Origin: Candidatus Rifleibacteriota bacterium
GTDB taxonomy: Bacteria; Muiribacteriota; Ozemobacteria; Ozemobacterales; Ozemobacteraceae
Direction of reading: 5' to 3'
NCBI GenBank assembly: GCA_018818125.1
Contig: JAHISQ010000063.1
Location: forward strand, 1 to 54,411
DNA: 54,411 bases
Position numbers and translations under genes: made by a program. This document shows, one piece after another, positions 51,771-54,411 of this stretch. The notes under the pieces are model-generated. The model made no database searches. It was not told where the DNA came from and was given only the letters and a program-made list of their open reading frames with translations. The number at the start of each line of letters is the position of its first letter. The stretch's first letter is position 1.

Positions 51771-53510
51771 ATGAGTAACCAATGGGTGCTGTGGCGATGT
51801 TTGGGCTATCTGCGCCCTCATTTGCGAATGACGCTCGCAGCCTATCTGGCTCTTCTGGCAATTAATGTTGTAACGCTGGCGATTCCCCAGTTTATTCGCT
51901 GGATCGTTGATCATGGCATTGGTGGCCAGAACGCTGGACTGGTAAAGACTGCGGTTCTTGGATTGCTTGCTCTTGCGCTGGTCAAGGGTGTGCTTGCTTT
52001 TTTTCAGGGACGTTGGACCGAGACGGCTTCTCAGAACGTAGCTTACGATCTGCGCAACGCCATACATGGACAACTATCTCGGCTCTCTTTCTCATATCAC
52101 GACCGTAGCGAGGCTGGCCAACTTCTTACACGAGCGATTCAGGATGTTGAGCGCATACGCTTTGTAACGGGGCGTGCCTTTCTGCGCATTGCCGATGGCG
52201 TCATACTGATGCTGGGGACAACAGTTATGCTGTTGTTTATAAATCCGACTCTGGCTCTGCTTTCTCTGTCTACAATGCCGCTTATTGCCTGGCGGGCGAT
52301 GAGCCTGGGTCGACGACTGCGTCCCATCTCTCTGGTCATTCAGAAGCAGCTGGGAAAGCTGACGACGCGGCTGGAGCAAAATCTACGTGGTGCGCGAATT
52401 GTAAAAGCCTTTGCCCAGGAAGATGCTGAAATTTCGCGATTTGCACACGAGAATCGCCGTTGGTTTGTTCTCTCGGCGTTGACCGCGAGATTGCAATCCT
52501 TCAATGCGCCATTAATTGACCTGATTGCAAACCTGGGAACAGTGGTAGTTATCGGCTATGGCGGATATCTTGTTACCTGTCACCTTCTGACGCTCGGTGA
52601 GCTGGTCGCTTTTGCAACATACCTCGGACAGCTGATTGTGCCGGTTCGTCGTCTGGGAAACATTGTTCCCGCCGTTGCGCTGGCTATAACCGCAGGTGAA
52701 CGCGTTTTCGAAATTCTCGACACCATTTCCGAAGTGCAGGATAACCCTGGTGCGGTAATGCTTCCATCGGTGCGCGGTGAAGTGCGTTTCGAGCAGGTTT
52801 CTTTCGGCTACACACATGGTCGCCGCGTTCTACAGGAACTTACATTCACCGCCGCGCCGGGTCAGATTATTGCTCTGCTTGGCATGACCGGTTCGGGTAA
52901 GTCAACTATTATCAACCTGCTTCCCCGCTTTTATGATCCTACTGCGGGTAGAGTGCTGATCGACGGTTATGATATTAGACAGGTCACCTTGGCATCGTTG
53001 CGTGACCAGATCGGGACTGTATTGCAGGAAACAACGCTGTTTGCGACGACAATCCGCGAGAATATCCTTTTTGGCTGCCCCGGTGCCAGCGAGACCGAGA
53101 TGATTGCGGCGGCGCATGCTGCGCAGGCTCACGATTTTATCAGCGAAATGCCGCAGGGTTATGATACTCTCGTCGGCGAACGCGGCGTAACGCTCTCAGG
53201 CGGGCAAAAACAGCGCGTGGCTATTGCCCGCACTCTGCTAAGGGATCCCCGCATCCTGATTCTTGACGATGCCACTGCGAGCGTTGATACAGGAACCGAG
53301 GAGCTGATACAGGTTGCGCTGGAACGGCTGATGGCAGGGCGCACCTGTTTTGTTATAGCTCAGCGCCTGAGTACACTGCGTAACGCCGATGTGATACTTA
53401 TTCTGGACCGTGGAAAGCTGGCAGCACAGGGCACTCACGATGAACTTATCCACACTTCCGCGCTATACGCTGATCTCTACCGGCAGCAGGCAAAGGTGGC
53501 TGAATTATGA
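51771..53510 (+). CDS. ABC exporter half-transporter with degenerate ATP site
   Basis: Type IV ABC exporter: six membrane helices (about 1-310) fused to one ATPase domain (about 325-578). Walker A is GMTGSGKST and the signature is LSGGQKQR. After Walker B the usual catalytic Glu is Asp (LDDATASVD), and the switch His is Gln (VIAQRLSTL). Loss of these two residues marks the degenerate-site half of heterodimeric exporters such as BmrCD or TM287/288. The partner gene follows with a 4-bp overlap (ATGA). Start codon uncertain: 51738 is also possible. Substrate unknown (drug, lipid or peptide). Confidence 0.9.
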   Translation: MSNQWVLWRCLGYLRPHLRMTLAAYLALLAINVVTLAIPQFIRWIVDHGIGGQNAGLVKTAVLGLLALALVKGVLAFFQGRWTETASQNVAYDLRNAIHGQLSRLSFSYHDRSEAGQLLTRAIQDVERIRFVTGRAFLRIADGVILMLGTTVMLLFINPTLALLSLSTMPLIAWRAMSLGRRLRPISLVIQKQLGKLTTRLEQNLRGARIVKAFAQEDAEISRFAHENRRWFVLSALTARLQSFNAPLIDLIANLGTVVVIGYGGYLVTCHLLTLGELVAFATYLGQLIVPVRRLGNIVPAVALAITAGERVFEILDTISEVQDNPGAVMLPSVRGEVRFEQVSFGYTHGRRVLQELTFTAAPGQIIALLGMTGSGKSTIINLLPRFYDPTAGRVLIDGYDIRQVTLASLRDQIGTVLQETTLFATTIRENILFGCPGASETEMIAAAHAAQAHDFISEMPQGYDTLVGERGVTLSGGQKQRVAIARTLLRDPRILILDDATASVDTGTEELIQVALERLMAGRTCFVIAQRLSTLRNADVILILDRGKLAAQGTHDELIHTSALYADLYRQQAKVAEL

Positions 53511-54411
53511 GTTTCTCAATTGGGTCGTCTGGTTCCGCTATGGGCCCCCGCAATGCCATGCAGAGTTTTGGCAAGGAAGCCGATGGCCGGGTTTTTGACC
53601 CGCACATCCTTCGCCGCCTGCTGAGCTTTCTGCTGCCGCATTGGCCGCGAATGCTCGCTGCTCTGGTGTTAATGCTCATCAGTTCAGTGCTTGCCCTTAC
53701 CACGCCATATTTAATAAAGATAGCCATTGACCAGAACATTGCAAACGGAGATTCCGAAAAACTTTTTTTCACGGCGCTGCTAATGGCTGTGGTTTATATA
53801 GCTCTTTACGCCACAACTGCCGTTCAGCAGTATTTGCTTTCCTGGGTCGGACTGCGCGTTCTGACAACTTTGCGCGCCAGACTTTTCCACCATTTGCAGG
53901 CATTGCCAGTGGCCTATCACAACACACACATAATCGGAGTAACAATCTCACGTGTAATAAGCGACGTTGCTGTCATCAATGACTTGCTATCGGCCGGTGT
54001 GGCTACTATTCTCGGTGATACCGTGGTGTTGGTTGGAATCGTGATCGTGATGCTTTCAATGAATGTGCCGCTGGCGTTGTCAACTTTCGCAGTGCTGCCG
54101 TTAATGCTGCTGGCAACATGGCTGTTTTCGCGTAGTGCTCGATCAGCTTTCCGTCAGACGCGTCAACGCATTGCCGCAGTCGTAGGAGGTTTGGCTGAAG
54201 ATATTTCCGGGATCAGAGTCATTCAGGCTTTCGCCCGCGAAGGTGTTTCTACCGAGCGTTTCGAGGAAGTAAACCGCGCCAACCGGGACGCTCATATCGA
54301 GGCGATGTCACTGTCATTTATCTTTTTGCCGACAGTTGATTTTCTGGGCATTCTGGCGACCGCTATCGTTTTGTGGTTTGGCGGACTCGCCGTTGCCCGC
54401 GGAGAGTTATC
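53507..54411 (+). CDS. ABC exporter half-transporter, partner subunit, 3'-truncated
   Basis: Open to the window end; 301 codons are visible. A polar N-terminal extension of about 35 residues is followed by six hydrophobic helices of an ABC exporter (ALVLMLISSVLALTTPYLIKI, then DQNIANGD). Coupling-helix motifs are VISDVAVINDLLS and GIRVIQAFAREG. The ATPase domain lies beyond the window. The ATG overlaps the TGA of the preceding gene, so the two are coupled and should form a heterodimer. It is predicted to carry the intact catalytic Glu, which cannot be checked here. Confidence 0.9.
   Translation, partial: MSFSIGSSGSAMGPRNAMQSFGKEADGRVFDPHILRRLLSFLLPHWPRMLAALVLMLISSVLALTTPYLIKIAIDQNIANGDSEKLFFTALLMAVVYIALYATTAVQQYLLSWVGLRVLTTLRARLFHHLQALPVAYHNTHIIGVTISRVISDVAVINDLLSAGVATILGDTVVLVGIVIVMLSMNVPLALSTFAVLPLMLLATWLFSRSARSAFRQTRQRIAAVVGGLAEDISGIRVIQAFAREGVSTERFEEVNRANRDAHIEAMSLSFIFLPTVDFLGILATAIVLWFGGLAVARGEL

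Noticed and set aside
51618..52073. 151-codon minus-strand frame at the ABC exporter start
   Set aside because: Opposite a well-supported exporter; no motif or ribosome binding site.
1..54411. tRNA, rRNA, transposase or phage genes
   Set aside because: Intergenic gaps were read by eye for tRNA-like and mobile-element features and none was convincing; a tRNA covariance search was not possible.

Overview
The window is chromosomal housekeeping DNA from a bacterium that is probably diderm, because it carries type II secretion-like pseudopilins and several secreted proteins. It has moderate G+C, tight gene packing and clear intrinsic terminators. No rRNA, tRNA, CRISPR array, insertion sequence or prophage was found. 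The combination of HrcA/CIRCE control, two groESL pairs, an animal-type transketolase, an ATP-type PEP carboxykinase and VIT/VWA and pseudopilin genes would suit a fermentative heterotroph from a poorly sampled phylum (Riflebacteria-like gene content is one possibility). That placement is inference only; no phylogeny was run.

Layout. 1-5.4 kb: 3' end of a secreted zinc metallopeptidase, clpX, pckA, radC, udk. 5.4-8.7 kb: an intergenic region with a candidate small RNA, then tkt and a membrane protein. 8.8-15.3 kb: a signalling block. A STAS protein and a GAF-GAF-GGDEF diguanylate cyclase (plus strand) converge on a SpoIIE-type phosphatase and a coupled methyltransferase (minus strand), with a divergent YchF-like GTPase behind them. 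15.4-19.2 kb: a NupC-type nucleoside transporter and a VIT/VWA surface protein. 19.3-25.3 kb: the translation block infC-rpmI-rplT, then a TrmH-family methylase and pheS-pheT. infC appears to start at AUC behind an attenuator-bearing leader. 25.3-27.5 kb: NhaC-type antiporter with extra extracytoplasmic domains. 27.6-32.0 kb: a four-gene overlapping pseudopilin operon. 32.3-34.2 kb: a secreted, repeat-rich glycine-zipper protein with an elaborate leader. 34.4-36.9 kb: gdhA and a BASS-family transporter. 37.0-47.6 kb: a chaperone supercluster read groES-groEL-groES-groEL-hrcA-grpE-dnaK-dnaJ and then a TPR/metallopeptidase gene, with a single CIRCE operator at the top. 47.8-54.4 kb: a frameshifted radical-SAM gene with a DUF2997 gene, an ABC-F ATPase, a pilin-like/membrane hybrid protein, and a pair of ABC exporter half-transporters, the second cut by the window end.

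How it works together. The chaperone cluster looks like one HrcA-repressed unit in which hairpins without U-tracts separate the major chaperones. The signalling block combines partner-switching (STAS, PP2C phosphatase) with c-di-GMP synthesis. Most genes between 4.8 and 51.4 kb lie on the minus strand. The least explained items are the glycine-zipper protein and its TCGGGT-box leader (motif shared with a palindrome at the gdhA promoter), the large pseudopilin operon, and the candidate small RNA carrying an anti-Shine-Dalgarno sequence.
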